The notes under the pieces: generated by a model | Seen by the model: only the letters and a program-made list of their open reading frames with translations | Database searches by the model: none | Told to the model about the DNA's origin: nothing | Origin: Daejeonella sp. | GTDB taxonomy: Bacteria > Bacteroidota > Bacteroidia > Sphingobacteriales > Sphingobacteriaceae | Reading direction: 5' to 3' | DNA: 64,000 bases | NCBI RefSeq assembly: GCF_030695525.1 | Contig: NZ_JAUYSS010000071.1 | Location: 1 to 64,000 of the forward strand | Shown: positions 8,361-17,116 of the stretch, one piece after another | Position numbering within the stretch: the stretch's first letter is position 1 | Layout of the letters: every line of letters starts with the position of its first letter | Position numbers and translations under genes: made by a program

Positions 8361-9017
8361 ATGGCTATTTTAAATGGTGGTCCAAATGGAGGCTTCAGCG
8401 GCAAGGCCGGAAGCGTTGTCGGTTATCAGCAATACGGCAAATGGGTAATCCGTGGTTTGCCCAAATACTCCAAAAAAAATAAAAAAGGCTCGATTAATCA
8501 GAATATATGCCGTTCGAAGTTTTCGAAGATGCAGAATATGCTTAAGCCGCTTTTACCCTTCATTCGTGTCGGCTTCAATTTGGAAGCAAAGCGCAATGGC
8601 AATTCCGCGCATAATTCGGCTAAGTCATGGAATATGCTCAATGCATTTAATGATGAGGGAGAGATAAATTACGCTGCTTTCCGGTTCAGCATGGGTGATT
8701 TACCCGGGGCAGTTGATGCGGCTGTTGAACTGAATGAAGAACAACTTGTCTTTAGATGGAGGGATAATTCTAAGGATGCAGGCAGCCGTGCTGAATGGGA
8801 TTTGCGTGAAGAAGATCAGGTTATGATTCTGGTTTATGATAACGAATCTAATTCTTTATGCGGTACTTTGAGTGGTGCCAGACGTTCAGAAGAAAGACAG
8901 CTTATCAGCATCAGCAAAAATAAGAAGCCTGTTGATCATCCTGCCTGGATTTCCTTTATTTCTGACGACAGGCAGCGTATTGCGAATAGTAGTTATGTAG
9001 GGATGGTTAGACTGTAG
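8361..9017 (+). CDS. DUF6266 family protein
   Basis: 218 residues, no signal peptide or membrane segment. The N-terminus MAILNGGPNGGFSGKAGSVVGY and the following Lys-rich KYSKKNKKGSINQN are typical of the DUF6266 family found in Sphingobacteria, often in several copies per genome. The C-terminal part contains beta-strand-like segments (DQVMILVYDNESNSLCGTLSGARRS). The function is unknown; the N-terminus resembles phage structural or capsid-associated small proteins only superficially. It is transcribed opposite to McrBC and DinD, which flank it, so it was probably inserted independently. The upstream region carries an elaborate inverted 11-bp array. Confidence 0.8.
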   Translation: MAILNGGPNGGFSGKAGSVVGYQQYGKWVIRGLPKYSKKNKKGSINQNICRSKFSKMQNMLKPLLPFIRVGFNLEAKRNGNSAHNSAKSWNMLNAFNDEGEINYAAFRFSMGDLPGAVDAAVELNEEQLVFRWRDNSKDAGSRAEWDLREEDQVMILVYDNESNSLCGTLSGARRSEERQLISISKNKKPVDHPAWISFISDDRQRIANSSYVGMVRL

Positions 9018-9140
9018 TAACTGCTTTCCGGTTAGATTGTTAATAGTCAATATAGCCCGATTCAGTCTTTTTAAATTGATTGAGATGGATTATTTTTACA
9101 AATTGGAGTGTCTCAATTCCGGCATTCTCTCCAGGTTTTT

Positions 9141-9992
9141 CTACTTTTTCTTGTTCAGCTTGTTTGTCGTTTTACTTATTTTCTTTTCTTCACTCTCTAA
9201 TCTGCGTTGCACTTTCTTTACATCTTCCAAAGCAGGTAGGTTTTCAGGTTGCACACCTCTTTGTTTGAGCATTTTACGGACAGCCGTATTGTTGTCCACG
9301 TGTTCTTTACCAATTTGTTGTTGCCCTTTCAGGTCTTTTTCTACTACGTTGTGGCTGGTCAGTTCGGCAGCAAAGTCTTTCGCTTTAATGGTAAGTGTTG
9401 GCAGAAAGTCGGCTAAAGGCTTATTGTCTGGAATTTGCAGCTTACGTTTCATATCGTTGGTAGAAAAACCACCAAACAAGGCTTTGTCGCCCATACTGCG
9501 GATAATAGCAAAACCTTTATCGTCCACTCCACGTTCGTAAATGATACCCGATAATTTCTTTTCAGATTTGCTTAGTTTTTCTCTTGCTGTTACTCTTGCA
9601 ACGTCTAAAAGTCGCTGTTCGATAATTTCCTGTTTGCGTGTTTGCACGGCAAAGTAAGTTTGGGCAAAAGCAATTTCGTTTTTGGTAGCATCTCCATTTT
9701 GAGCAATTAGATAGCAGGCATACCTTGTAAGAGCAATATCGTCTATTTCCCGTTTAGCACCTTTTGCCAAATCTATCATTTTGTTGAAGCCAACAAAATG
9801 ATTAGAAACAGTCTCTCCTGCATTCTCACAAGATTTTTTGGCTTTGTCAATGGCCTTTAGAAAATTACGCCAATCAGTATAGTTAAATACCTTTTGTAGT
9901 TCCCTCGCACTCCAGCATTCAACTCCCTGATACTCGTAAGCTGCTTGTTCAAATTTTTGTAGCAACTCCATAACCAATTCTTTCTTCATCAT
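9141..9992 (-). CDS. dinD: DinD-like DNA damage-inducible protein
   Basis: 283 residues matching the DinD pattern: a BRO-N-like N-terminal domain (WSARELQKVFNYTDWRNFLKAIDKAKKSCENAG), then DIALTRYACYLIAQNGDATKNEIAFAQTYFAVQTRKQE, then a C-terminal helical domain (NNTAVRKMLKQRGVQPENLP) and a Lys-rich tail. E. coli DinD is 274 residues and inhibits RecA filaments. In Bacteroidota dinD commonly lies within type I restriction operons between hsdM and hsdS. Here it is intact, alone, and on the far side of McrBC from the HsdR remnant, in the same orientation. No LexA-like box was identified. Confidence 0.88.
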   Translation of the reverse strand: MMKKELVMELLQKFEQAAYEYQGVECWSARELQKVFNYTDWRNFLKAIDKAKKSCENAGETVSNHFVGFNKMIDLAKGAKREIDDIALTRYACYLIAQNGDATKNEIAFAQTYFAVQTRKQEIIEQRLLDVARVTAREKLSKSEKKLSGIIYERGVDDKGFAIIRSMGDKALFGGFSTNDMKRKLQIPDNKPLADFLPTLTIKAKDFAAELTSHNVVEKDLKGQQQIGKEHVDNNTAVRKMLKQRGVQPENLPALEDVKKVQRRLESEEKKISKTTNKLNKKK

Positions 9993-10241
9993 CTTTCTAA
10001 TGATTTTTTATGGCAATTAAAATTAAAGAATTTGTTTGCCGTATACTGAATTACGTCATTTTAATATCCTTTGCTTGTTGGCTTAGATCAGGTACGCATG
10101 TTCTTTGCGCTCGATCAGTCTGCAGGCTTTATTTTTGATGCATCATTCAAAAATATGTAAATGAAAGGCAAGCCTTGGTTTTATAATGCTTCACTCCAAT
10201 CAGCTCTTGTCAGCGAATGCTGGAATCTCCACAATCTCAAT
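9993..10241. other. intergenic region, nothing recognised
   Basis: No supported gene. Short open frames on the plus strand do not resemble known proteins. It marks the boundary between the restriction-related island and the exported-protein operon. Confidence 0.4.
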
Positions 10242-11087
10242 TTACCCCTTCTGCCCCTTAATATATTTAGCCACAGTCCCAACCGGCGCAATCCATATCC
10301 CGTTTGCAGGATTTTGTGCGTATTCGATCAGCTTTTTCAGCATACTCAATCGGGTGGTTTGACTTCCGGATGCACCCATTTCATGGCCGGCAAGAACCAG
10401 CCAAGCACCTGACTTCTTTGCATTTTCGATCAGTGGTAAAATTTGCTCAAAATCTTTACCATCCATTTCCATCCCGGTTAACTGGGCAAGATCACAGAAT
10501 TCTGGAGCATTGGGTCCTTCATCCAGCCAGCCTCTGCCGCTGAGAAATAGTTTTGCAACAACAGGAACGTAACTTTTGGTGTTTTCCCCTCTGCCGATAT
10601 AGGTTTGTCCGCAAGGATAAGCAAATACCTCAGCCTCTACTCCCAATAGTTCCTTGATATCTTTATTAGCCAGAATTAACTCATTCCGCATTTTTTTCAG
10701 TGTATAATTCTCAATGGCCTTTTGCCTCGACCATGGGAAATTACCTGTACAGGGATGGTTGAAAGAATGATTCCCAATTTCATGACCACTCGCAACTGCT
10801 TTTTTCCAGCCCTCCAATCTTTGTTTAACAGAATTTGGAACCACATAAAAAGTACCTTTAACGCCATACTGATCAAGCAGTGCGGTTCCGGCATCTACCT
10901 GACTTGCACGGGCATCATCGAAACTTAAACTGATAGCTATTTGCTTTCCCTCAGGCCAGGCAAATGTTGTTTCAGCTTTTTGCGCCAAAAGCATTTCAGC
11001 AGAAAGAAAAATAGATAATATAAATAGAAATAAATTCTTTTTTGAAGAAATAATATTTCGTTTTGAGATTATTGAAAGTGCTTTCAT
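10242..11087 (-). CDS. polysaccharide deacetylase (NodB-domain) exported protein
   Basis: 281 residues from the ATG at 11087, chosen because it lies downstream of the preceding gene's stop and gives a signal peptide (hydrophobic FLFILSIFLSAEMLLAQ). The NodB homology domain follows: LSFDDAR supplies the catalytic and metal-binding Asp pair, GHEIGNHSFNHP supplies the two metal-binding His residues, and AYPCGQ and VLAGHEMG are later motifs. It would remove acyl groups from a carbohydrate in the periplasm or outside the cell. It is last in a four-gene operon with a TIM-barrel protein, a ceramidase-family protein and a heme-binding protein, suggesting joint processing of one external compound. Confidence 0.85.
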   Translation of the reverse strand: MKALSIISKRNIISSKKNLFLFILSIFLSAEMLLAQKAETTFAWPEGKQIAISLSFDDARASQVDAGTALLDQYGVKGTFYVVPNSVKQRLEGWKKAVASGHEIGNHSFNHPCTGNFPWSRQKAIENYTLKKMRNELILANKDIKELLGVEAEVFAYPCGQTYIGRGENTKSYVPVVAKLFLSGRGWLDEGPNAPEFCDLAQLTGMEMDGKDFEQILPLIENAKKSGAWLVLAGHEMGASGSQTTRLSMLKKLIEYAQNPANGIWIAPVGTVAKYIKGQKG

Positions 11088-11109
11088 ATTTGGTTGAGAA
11101 TAATTTCTG

Positions 11110-11964
11110 TTAATTGACTTTAGTATATAATCCCTCGAAGTATTTCTTTCCCGCAATCACCTCAGCCAGGTTATTCTCCATTTTATGTTCACATTCAACA
11201 TGAATCACACCCTTATATTGCTGACCTTTTAATTCATCGATTACAGCAGGGAAATTAATGACACCCTTGCCTATAATAACATCATTTGCATCAGGGTTGT
11301 TGGATTCATGGATATCTTTCAGATGAACCCCAAGTATTTTTCCCTCCAGTTTTTTCAGACATTCTGCAGGATTTAAACCGCTTCTTTCCCAGTGCCCCAG
11401 ATCGGCACATACACCAAAATTTGGATGGTCTTTCATCGCGGCGATTACAGAATCAGGATGCCAGTAAAGACTTTTTCCTTTCGCATGCTCATGAATAGCT
11501 ATTTTGATGTTATATATTCCTGCAAGACTGTCGAGCTTATCCCAAGATTCCTTTTCAGGTTCACATACCAGGTGCTGCATATTCATGTCCTTGGCAAGTT
11601 CAAAATAGTACTTCCAGTCAGCTTCAGTTTTAGCCCCACTGACATACATGGATTGCATTTCAAGATTTTTCGCACTGAGCATTTCCTTAATCTCGCTGAT
11701 GTCTTCTTTTGTCATCGCAGCCATGGTTTTATCATTGAATTCCTTCCCCATATTATGGAAAGAAAATCCTTCCACATACTTCACCCCGGCACTGTCTGCT
11801 TTATCAAGGGCATCAGCAAATGAAAAACGGTTAAAAGAATACAAGGCTACTCCCATATTCCATTCAGCATGTTGGTCCTGTGCTTTTTTGGAATTATCAG
11901 CACATCCAATCAAAGAAACAGCGAGAAGGCATAAATACCAGAGACTATTTTTAAATGTTATCAT
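11110..11964 (-). CDS. sugar phosphate isomerase/epimerase-like TIM-barrel lipoprotein
   Basis: 284 residues. The N-terminal hydrophobic segment ends in LIGCADN, a lipobox, so the protein is probably lipid-anchored and exported. The rest follows the xylose isomerase-like TIM barrel (AP endonuclease family 2): HLVCEPEKE, IAIHEH, FGVCADLGHW, GVHLKDIHE and GVIHVECEH supply the usual Glu/His/Asp metal ligands. Such proteins act as epimerases, isomerases or ketoglycoside-processing enzymes. It lies between the deacetylase and the ceramidase-family gene with short gaps. An extracytoplasmic location argues against a phosphorylated substrate. Confidence 0.85.
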   Translation of the reverse strand: MITFKNSLWYLCLLAVSLIGCADNSKKAQDQHAEWNMGVALYSFNRFSFADALDKADSAGVKYVEGFSFHNMGKEFNDKTMAAMTKEDISEIKEMLSAKNLEMQSMYVSGAKTEADWKYYFELAKDMNMQHLVCEPEKESWDKLDSLAGIYNIKIAIHEHAKGKSLYWHPDSVIAAMKDHPNFGVCADLGHWERSGLNPAECLKKLEGKILGVHLKDIHESNNPDANDVIIGKGVINFPAVIDELKGQQYKGVIHVECEHKMENNLAEVIAGKKYFEGLYTKVN

Positions 11965-11990
11965 TTTATATTGATTTTGAAGATGAATGA

Positions 11991-13778
11991 TTATTTCTTT
12001 TTAACCAGACTTAGTTTAATTTCCCGCAGGTCCAACATCCCGGCATCTACGGATGGCTTATTTGATCTGAAAACGATTTTCTGCCGGCCTGGCTTTAGTT
12101 TGATTGTTCCAATATTTTTTGACTTGAAAATCTCCCAGGAACCGCTGCGGTCAATAGTTCCGGTCAGTTTTTGTTTTCCGGCTTCGAGAAGAAATTCATT
12201 ACCAGCTGACTCATCAGAAACTGACCATACCAGTTCTGCATTGTATTCCCCTTCAAGTATCACATCAACATCCCACTCAACCCTGTCTAAATTTGTAAAC
12301 CATCCAAAAGCCCACCACTCGGGCATATATTTAATTTTTGGCCCAATACCTTTGCCATTGCGGGCAGTCAGCCTTAGCGTACCATCAGCCTGTGATTGAA
12401 TAGTTGTTGGTATATTGACCGATTGTGGCTGGGATGGAGGACTGCTCTTCATTTCTCCTTCCAGGTATCCCAGAACAGCGTCTTTTAAATGTTTCTCCAC
12501 TGCTGGTGTGTAAGGAGAAACGGTTTCGATTTCATAGCCACCATGCTTCCATTCTTTTTCCGTAGGCAGATATCCAAGCCAGCCATTCGTATAACCGAAG
12601 AAAAATGTAAAGGGAAAGGGTGAGCGATCACGGATCTCGTTTGAGATCTCACAAAATAATTCAACCGGTAGACTCCATATAGCCACATCTTCATTGATCT
12701 TCAGGAACCTTGCCGGCAGGAGCACCATATGGTCCCCATTCTCTGTGGTCTGAGTATATCTGGATAAATCCTTGGGCCAGTTTAAATTGGGCTTTCTTGG
12801 GGTTTCAACAATAAGTGACCCTGTAAATAGCTTAATATCAGAGCGGGTGGATACTATTTCTTTGTTGGCAGAGAGAATTCTGTCACCTAACAGTACTTTG
12901 AATTGACTGAGATGTCCTGCTCTGGGATTTGGATAGACACTGTAGATAGGAGCCAGATTGCCCGCTGCCCCATTGATAAAGAGGAGTGGGACACCTAATT
13001 TTTGTTCGACATATTCAGATACAATTCCGGGTGCATCCCCACTGATTTCCGTATGAGCAGGGCCAAGCACAGTTCCATGGATAGCATAATTAGCAATCAG
13101 TGCCAGCGGACTACCATCTTCTTTATCCAGACGGATTAATCCAATTTTGCGGTCGACAGCACCTTCCGGATTTAATCCTAAAGAAGCTTTACCATTTTCA
13201 TCAATCGCCCGGCGGTTAATATTAGCCTGTGAAAACCCCCAGCCAACACCCATTTTGGCTTTGACCAGTTTGTTACGGGCTTCTGTGATGCCTTTTATCA
13301 GGGAACGTTCCACCAATGAGGTATAAGCCGTGTCGACATCGTGCTTATAACGATCACCCATAAAAACTTCGGGCAAACCCGGGACACCAACCTCCGGCGC
13401 GGAGTGAGTATGGGTTAATGTCCACCAGAAATTCTCAGGATCAATGCCCAGATCCTGCTGAAGGAGTGCAGCTACATGGTCATATTCGGAAGGTGACATG
13501 ACGCAAATGTCTGTTGAAACCAAAAAGAACTGCTTAACACCATCATCCATCGCGACAATCCGATGGTAAATACGGTCGTGAATACCAGTAGATTTTCTCG
13601 CCGCATAGCCCAGTAACATTTTCGGTTCCTCAGGCGTTATATCCACTTTGACAACAGATGCCTTAAATACTTTTTCAGCTTGTTGTCCGAAAGATGCCTT
13701 AACGGTAATTATTGTAAGGCATAAGAGAAGAAGTGTTAATCCTTTCAATGACATAGTTTTATGGTTTTTAGTTTTCAA
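11991..13778 (-). CDS. neutral ceramidase-family exported protein (paralogue 2)
   Basis: 595 residues with a signal peptide (LTLLLLCLTIITVKASFG). The ceramidase N-terminal domain shows VKVDITPEEPKMLLGYAARKS, a zinc-site WTLTHTHSAP, a second zinc-ligand segment NYAIHGTVLGP and a GAAGNLAP loop. In bacterial ceramidases that loop reads GNLSP or GDVSP with the catalytic Ser; here the position is Ala. The C-terminal ~150 residues form an extra beta-rich region (VEWDVDVILEGEYNAELVW). It is therefore either a non-canonical hydrolase or an inactive family member. It is second in the operon, 11 nt downstream of the heme-binding protein gene. The other paralogue is at 686-2269. Confidence 0.8.
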   Translation of the reverse strand: MKTKNHKTMSLKGLTLLLLCLTIITVKASFGQQAEKVFKASVVKVDITPEEPKMLLGYAARKSTGIHDRIYHRIVAMDDGVKQFFLVSTDICVMSPSEYDHVAALLQQDLGIDPENFWWTLTHTHSAPEVGVPGLPEVFMGDRYKHDVDTAYTSLVERSLIKGITEARNKLVKAKMGVGWGFSQANINRRAIDENGKASLGLNPEGAVDRKIGLIRLDKEDGSPLALIANYAIHGTVLGPAHTEISGDAPGIVSEYVEQKLGVPLLFINGAAGNLAPIYSVYPNPRAGHLSQFKVLLGDRILSANKEIVSTRSDIKLFTGSLIVETPRKPNLNWPKDLSRYTQTTENGDHMVLLPARFLKINEDVAIWSLPVELFCEISNEIRDRSPFPFTFFFGYTNGWLGYLPTEKEWKHGGYEIETVSPYTPAVEKHLKDAVLGYLEGEMKSSPPSQPQSVNIPTTIQSQADGTLRLTARNGKGIGPKIKYMPEWWAFGWFTNLDRVEWDVDVILEGEYNAELVWSVSDESAGNEFLLEAGKQKLTGTIDRSGSWEIFKSKNIGTIKLKPGRQKIVFRSNKPSVDAGMLDLREIKLSLVKKK

Positions 13779-13789
13779 GCGATTTAATA

Positions 13790-16700
13790 TTAAAATTTGC
13801 GTAAAAATGCCAGAAGGTCTGCCATTTCCTGTTTATTAATCTTTTTTTCCAGTCCGGAAGGCATTGCAGAAATTTCCATACTCTTTATTTCCTTAATATC
13901 CTGACGACTGATCGTTTTCTCAAGTTTGCCATTGTTTCTCAGCGTTATAGCCACATCCGTTTCACTTGAAATAATTCCCTGATGGGATTCTCCATTGTTT
14001 AATTCAACATTCCATAGGTCATAACCACTTGAAATTGAGATATTTGGATCAAGGATATTGGCCATGATGATTTCTGCTGTCCAGTTGTGGATTGTGCCGA
14101 GATCAGGCCCAAGTTCAATACCCATTTTCCCTCTCACCTGATGACAAATAGCACAGTTTTGTACATATACCTTCTGACCATTTGTTGCATCACCCTTTAA
14201 CTCAAGAGCTTCCTGATAGGCTTGATTCACTTTTTTTCCATCCTCTTCGCTCTTGGTAAACAGCGTTCTGGCTCTGTTACGCAATTGGTCATCTTTATTT
14301 TGCATGAGTTGTACACTTCTGCCAAAACTAACACTGCTGGCCTGAACCTGATTTTTTTCGATTGCATTTAAAAGAAGAATAATCCTGTCATTATTCCCCA
14401 GAAATGTTCCTATTGCTGCATCCCTTATTTCAGGGGTTAAAACCGCCCATTTCTGTAAAACATAATCACTGACTACTGTTCCGGGAATTTTGCTCAAGGT
14501 TTTTAAAGCGGCCAGTTGAACTGCCGTTTTTTCCTGGGGAACAATCAAATTCTTAAGTAAGGACGTATAAGGGCTTGGATCAGTCAGAGCCAGGAAATTT
14601 ATCGATTCAGTCCTTTTTGTATCTGAAAGATTGCGGTTAGCAATAATTTTTACGGCATCGGCAATAGCAGTGTTTGTTTGTCTTCCATCGCTCAATCCAA
14701 TAACTCTCAGCATGTCTAAGGATCCTTTACGCACAAGTTCTGAAGAGTGTCCGAAAAAGGTTTTCACCAACAAGTCCTGATCTTCTTTAAATACATTAAT
14801 TGATTCCGGAGATTTTGATTTCAGGGATTCCATTCCCGTTGCTAGTCCTTCAAGCATCGCTCCCTGCCATTGATTTTGCTTCCCGGAACTATTGGATGCT
14901 GCTCTTTGAAGAAGTTTCTTTATCACTATTTGATCACCACCATTTGCAATCATTGTAGCTAACCGCTGAACTAATGTGGAATATGCAGGGACATCAGACT
15001 GGTACTTATTGAGAACTTCTTTTAAAATAGATTCTGTTTGTGAAGAAGAAGCTGTTAATGCAGCAATCTGAACCCATTTATCATTGATGTCCCGGAATAA
15101 TAATTTATTTCTGACAGTCGCTGATTCATTCGAATTATCATAACCTAATGTCAATAATAATTGCAGCCTGACTTTGGGGTCAATATCATTTTGAAGTGCC
15201 AGTAGTGATTTAAGCAGTTGGGGAGAATCATTCAAATGAAGTTCAGCAAGTTTTATTGCATTGCTTCGGATCCCTGGTTCATTATCCTTTAAAGCCCCTT
15301 CAATCAGCGCAGGACTTAATTCGGCAATGCCTTCGAGTGTCCAGAGTGCATGGAGTCTGCCCATTGTGGAATTTGGATTTCCGGCCATTTTAATAAGGGC
15401 AGGTACTGCTTTTCTGTCCTTTCTGTCAACCAAAAGCCGCTGCGAGTTTGTTCTCCACCAACGGTTGTTATCGGCAAGATGTTCCACTAGTTTTTCAGTA
15501 CTTTCATCCCCCAGTTTAAGACCTTTTGTCCATTCTGCTGCTTTTTGACCAATTGCTGTTATTCTGTAAATACGACCCTTGTCTGCACCATCATAAAGTC
15601 CTCCTGCTTTTACCGCTTGTTCCGACATCCATTCAGGTGACTCGATCATTTTGCGGTAATAATCCAGCATATAAAGTGCACCATCCGGACCCACATAAAA
15701 ATTAACCGGACGCGACCATGCATCCGTTGAAGTTAGAAACTCCTTATTCTTAAATAGAGCACTTGCTTCAAAGCTTGATCCCTTATCTTTAAGGATGTCG
15801 GCATGCACAAGGTTGCTTACCGGTTCGGCCATAAAGCTTATATTCTTATCGTAAGGTGCAGGAAAGGCACCACCATCGTATACGGTTATCCCACAACCGG
15901 AAGTCATTACTCCCACATCTGTAAGTAACTGCCTGTCGGGATGAGTCGTTGTTGGAAAAACTTCAGGAGCATTCAGGTGGTCTGACATAGACTGTATGGA
16001 ACTTGAAATAACCAGATCTTTATTCCGCTGAAAATATCGGTTTGCTATTACTTCATGATAACCCTGGTTGGAATTATTACATCCGAACCAATTTCCCCAT
16101 TGATCAAAAGCATGACCAAATTGGGTTTGATAGGACAGGGTCTCAATCTTTTTTTCATCAGGTTGAAACCTGATTGATAGCCCTTTAGCATTTTTTGGTA
16201 GCTTTTGGGTATTCAATGATCCGGGGAAAATGATTTCTGATCCCTCATCACCAAATTCTTCCTTGTATTCACGCGTTGAAGTTGCACCCTGATGCCCTAT
16301 GTAAATCCAGTTATCCAGTCCGTACATTGGGTTATTGGTATTGTGCTGAGGATTTGATAGCGCAAAGCCGCTAAGTACAGTGTCACGGAAATCGGCTTTT
16401 CCATCATTGTCAGTATCCTCGAGATAGAGCAAATTAGGGGCGTCAGTAACCAGAATGCCTTTTTTCCATCGCATAACCCCGGCCGGGAGGATTAAATTAT
16501 CGGCGAATACTATTCGCTTATCCATCTTTCCATCCCCGTTTGTATCCTTCAACAGAATTATATTACCACTTCCGCTTATATCCAGAGGATATCCATGCAT
16601 CTCGACCACATACAGGTTACCATATTCATCAATTTCCATGTCTACCGGATCTGAGATCAGGGGTTCTGCAGCGATTAATTCAATTTTGAAACCAGGAGGG

Positions 16701-16837
16701 ACTTCAAATGTAGACAGTGCTTTATCTGAATCAACACCTGAAGTTCCTGCTTTATTTTTACAACTACTTATTAATAAAAGAACTATGAACATAAAGGAGT
16801 ACGTTATTCGATTGAAATAATAGGTATTTATGCTCAT
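13790..16837 (-). CDS. PVC-type heme-binding CxxCH dehydrogenase-like lipoprotein
   Basis: 1015 residues. An N-terminal hydrophobic segment ends in LLISSCKN (lipobox). Residues ~45-420 form a beta-propeller-like dehydrogenase region (FEVPPGFKIELIAAEPLI, DEYGNLYVVEMHGYP, calcium-binding-like DTNGDGKMD and DTDNDGKAD). Residues ~470-850 are HEAT-like helical repeats. At about 892-898 there is CAICHQ, a c-type heme motif, in the Pirellula/Verrucomicrobium-type C-terminal heme domain. These proteins are thought to oxidise sugars or related alcohols in the periplasm and pass electrons to heme. It is first in the operon with the ceramidase-family, TIM-barrel and deacetylase genes. The substrate is unknown. 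Confidence 0.85.
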   Translation of the reverse strand: MSINTYYFNRITYSFMFIVLLLISSCKNKAGTSGVDSDKALSTFEVPPGFKIELIAAEPLISDPVDMEIDEYGNLYVVEMHGYPLDISGSGNIILLKDTNGDGKMDKRIVFADNLILPAGVMRWKKGILVTDAPNLLYLEDTDNDGKADFRDTVLSGFALSNPQHNTNNPMYGLDNWIYIGHQGATSTREYKEEFGDEGSEIIFPGSLNTQKLPKNAKGLSIRFQPDEKKIETLSYQTQFGHAFDQWGNWFGCNNSNQGYHEVIANRYFQRNKDLVISSSIQSMSDHLNAPEVFPTTTHPDRQLLTDVGVMTSGCGITVYDGGAFPAPYDKNISFMAEPVSNLVHADILKDKGSSFEASALFKNKEFLTSTDAWSRPVNFYVGPDGALYMLDYYRKMIESPEWMSEQAVKAGGLYDGADKGRIYRITAIGQKAAEWTKGLKLGDESTEKLVEHLADNNRWWRTNSQRLLVDRKDRKAVPALIKMAGNPNSTMGRLHALWTLEGIAELSPALIEGALKDNEPGIRSNAIKLAELHLNDSPQLLKSLLALQNDIDPKVRLQLLLTLGYDNSNESATVRNKLLFRDINDKWVQIAALTASSSQTESILKEVLNKYQSDVPAYSTLVQRLATMIANGGDQIVIKKLLQRAASNSSGKQNQWQGAMLEGLATGMESLKSKSPESINVFKEDQDLLVKTFFGHSSELVRKGSLDMLRVIGLSDGRQTNTAIADAVKIIANRNLSDTKRTESINFLALTDPSPYTSLLKNLIVPQEKTAVQLAALKTLSKIPGTVVSDYVLQKWAVLTPEIRDAAIGTFLGNNDRIILLLNAIEKNQVQASSVSFGRSVQLMQNKDDQLRNRARTLFTKSEEDGKKVNQAYQEALELKGDATNGQKVYVQNCAICHQVRGKMGIELGPDLGTIHNWTAEIIMANILDPNISISSGYDLWNVELNNGESHQGIISSETDVAITLRNNGKLEKTISRQDIKEIKSMEISAMPSGLEKKINKQEMADLLAFLRKF

Positions 16838-16906
16838 AGAATATTCTAATATTAAAGATGTTATATCGTATTTTATTAAATAAAGCTAATTATTCTCTCC
16901 ATTGTT

Positions 16907-16923
16907 TTCAATCTTATATTGAA
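16907..16923. promoter_or_regulatory. palindrome TTCAAT-N5-ATTGAA
   Basis: Perfect 6-bp arms around CTTAT, about 70 nt upstream of the start of the heme-protein operon. It matches the core of the palindrome at 8088-8106. Candidate operator. Confidence 0.4.
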
Positions 16924-17041
16924 TAAGGTTCAGAAGAATTAATAAATTGCGGGTAGAATTTATTTTTTACCATTAAATTGTAATGTGCCGAAAAAATAGT
17001 TTTAGCTGTGGTATTAAATTCCGGAAATCTAATATTTTATA

Positions 17042-17060
17042 CGAATAAATTATTTATTCG
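17042..17060. promoter_or_regulatory. palindrome CGAATAAA-TTA-TTTATTCG
   Basis: Perfect 8-bp arms with a 3-nt spacer, 57 nt upstream of the DUF3500 start. The size and symmetry suit a dimeric regulator. Confidence 0.4.
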
Positions 17061-17116
17061 ACCATTTCATTGAAATTAATAGAAATTCAATACTAATCTG
17101 TTATATGTACCAAATA

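Larger units (their letters stand above)
16838..17116. other. divergent promoter region, heme-protein operon / DUF3500
   Basis: A 279-bp AT-rich gap between divergently transcribed genes. It contains two palindromes (16907-16923 and 17042-17060). No clear -33/-7 pair could be assigned for either direction. Confidence 0.5.

Noticed and set aside
9037-9540. 167-residue plus-strand open frame with apparent hydrophobic segment
   Set aside because: Antisense to the well-supported DinD gene.
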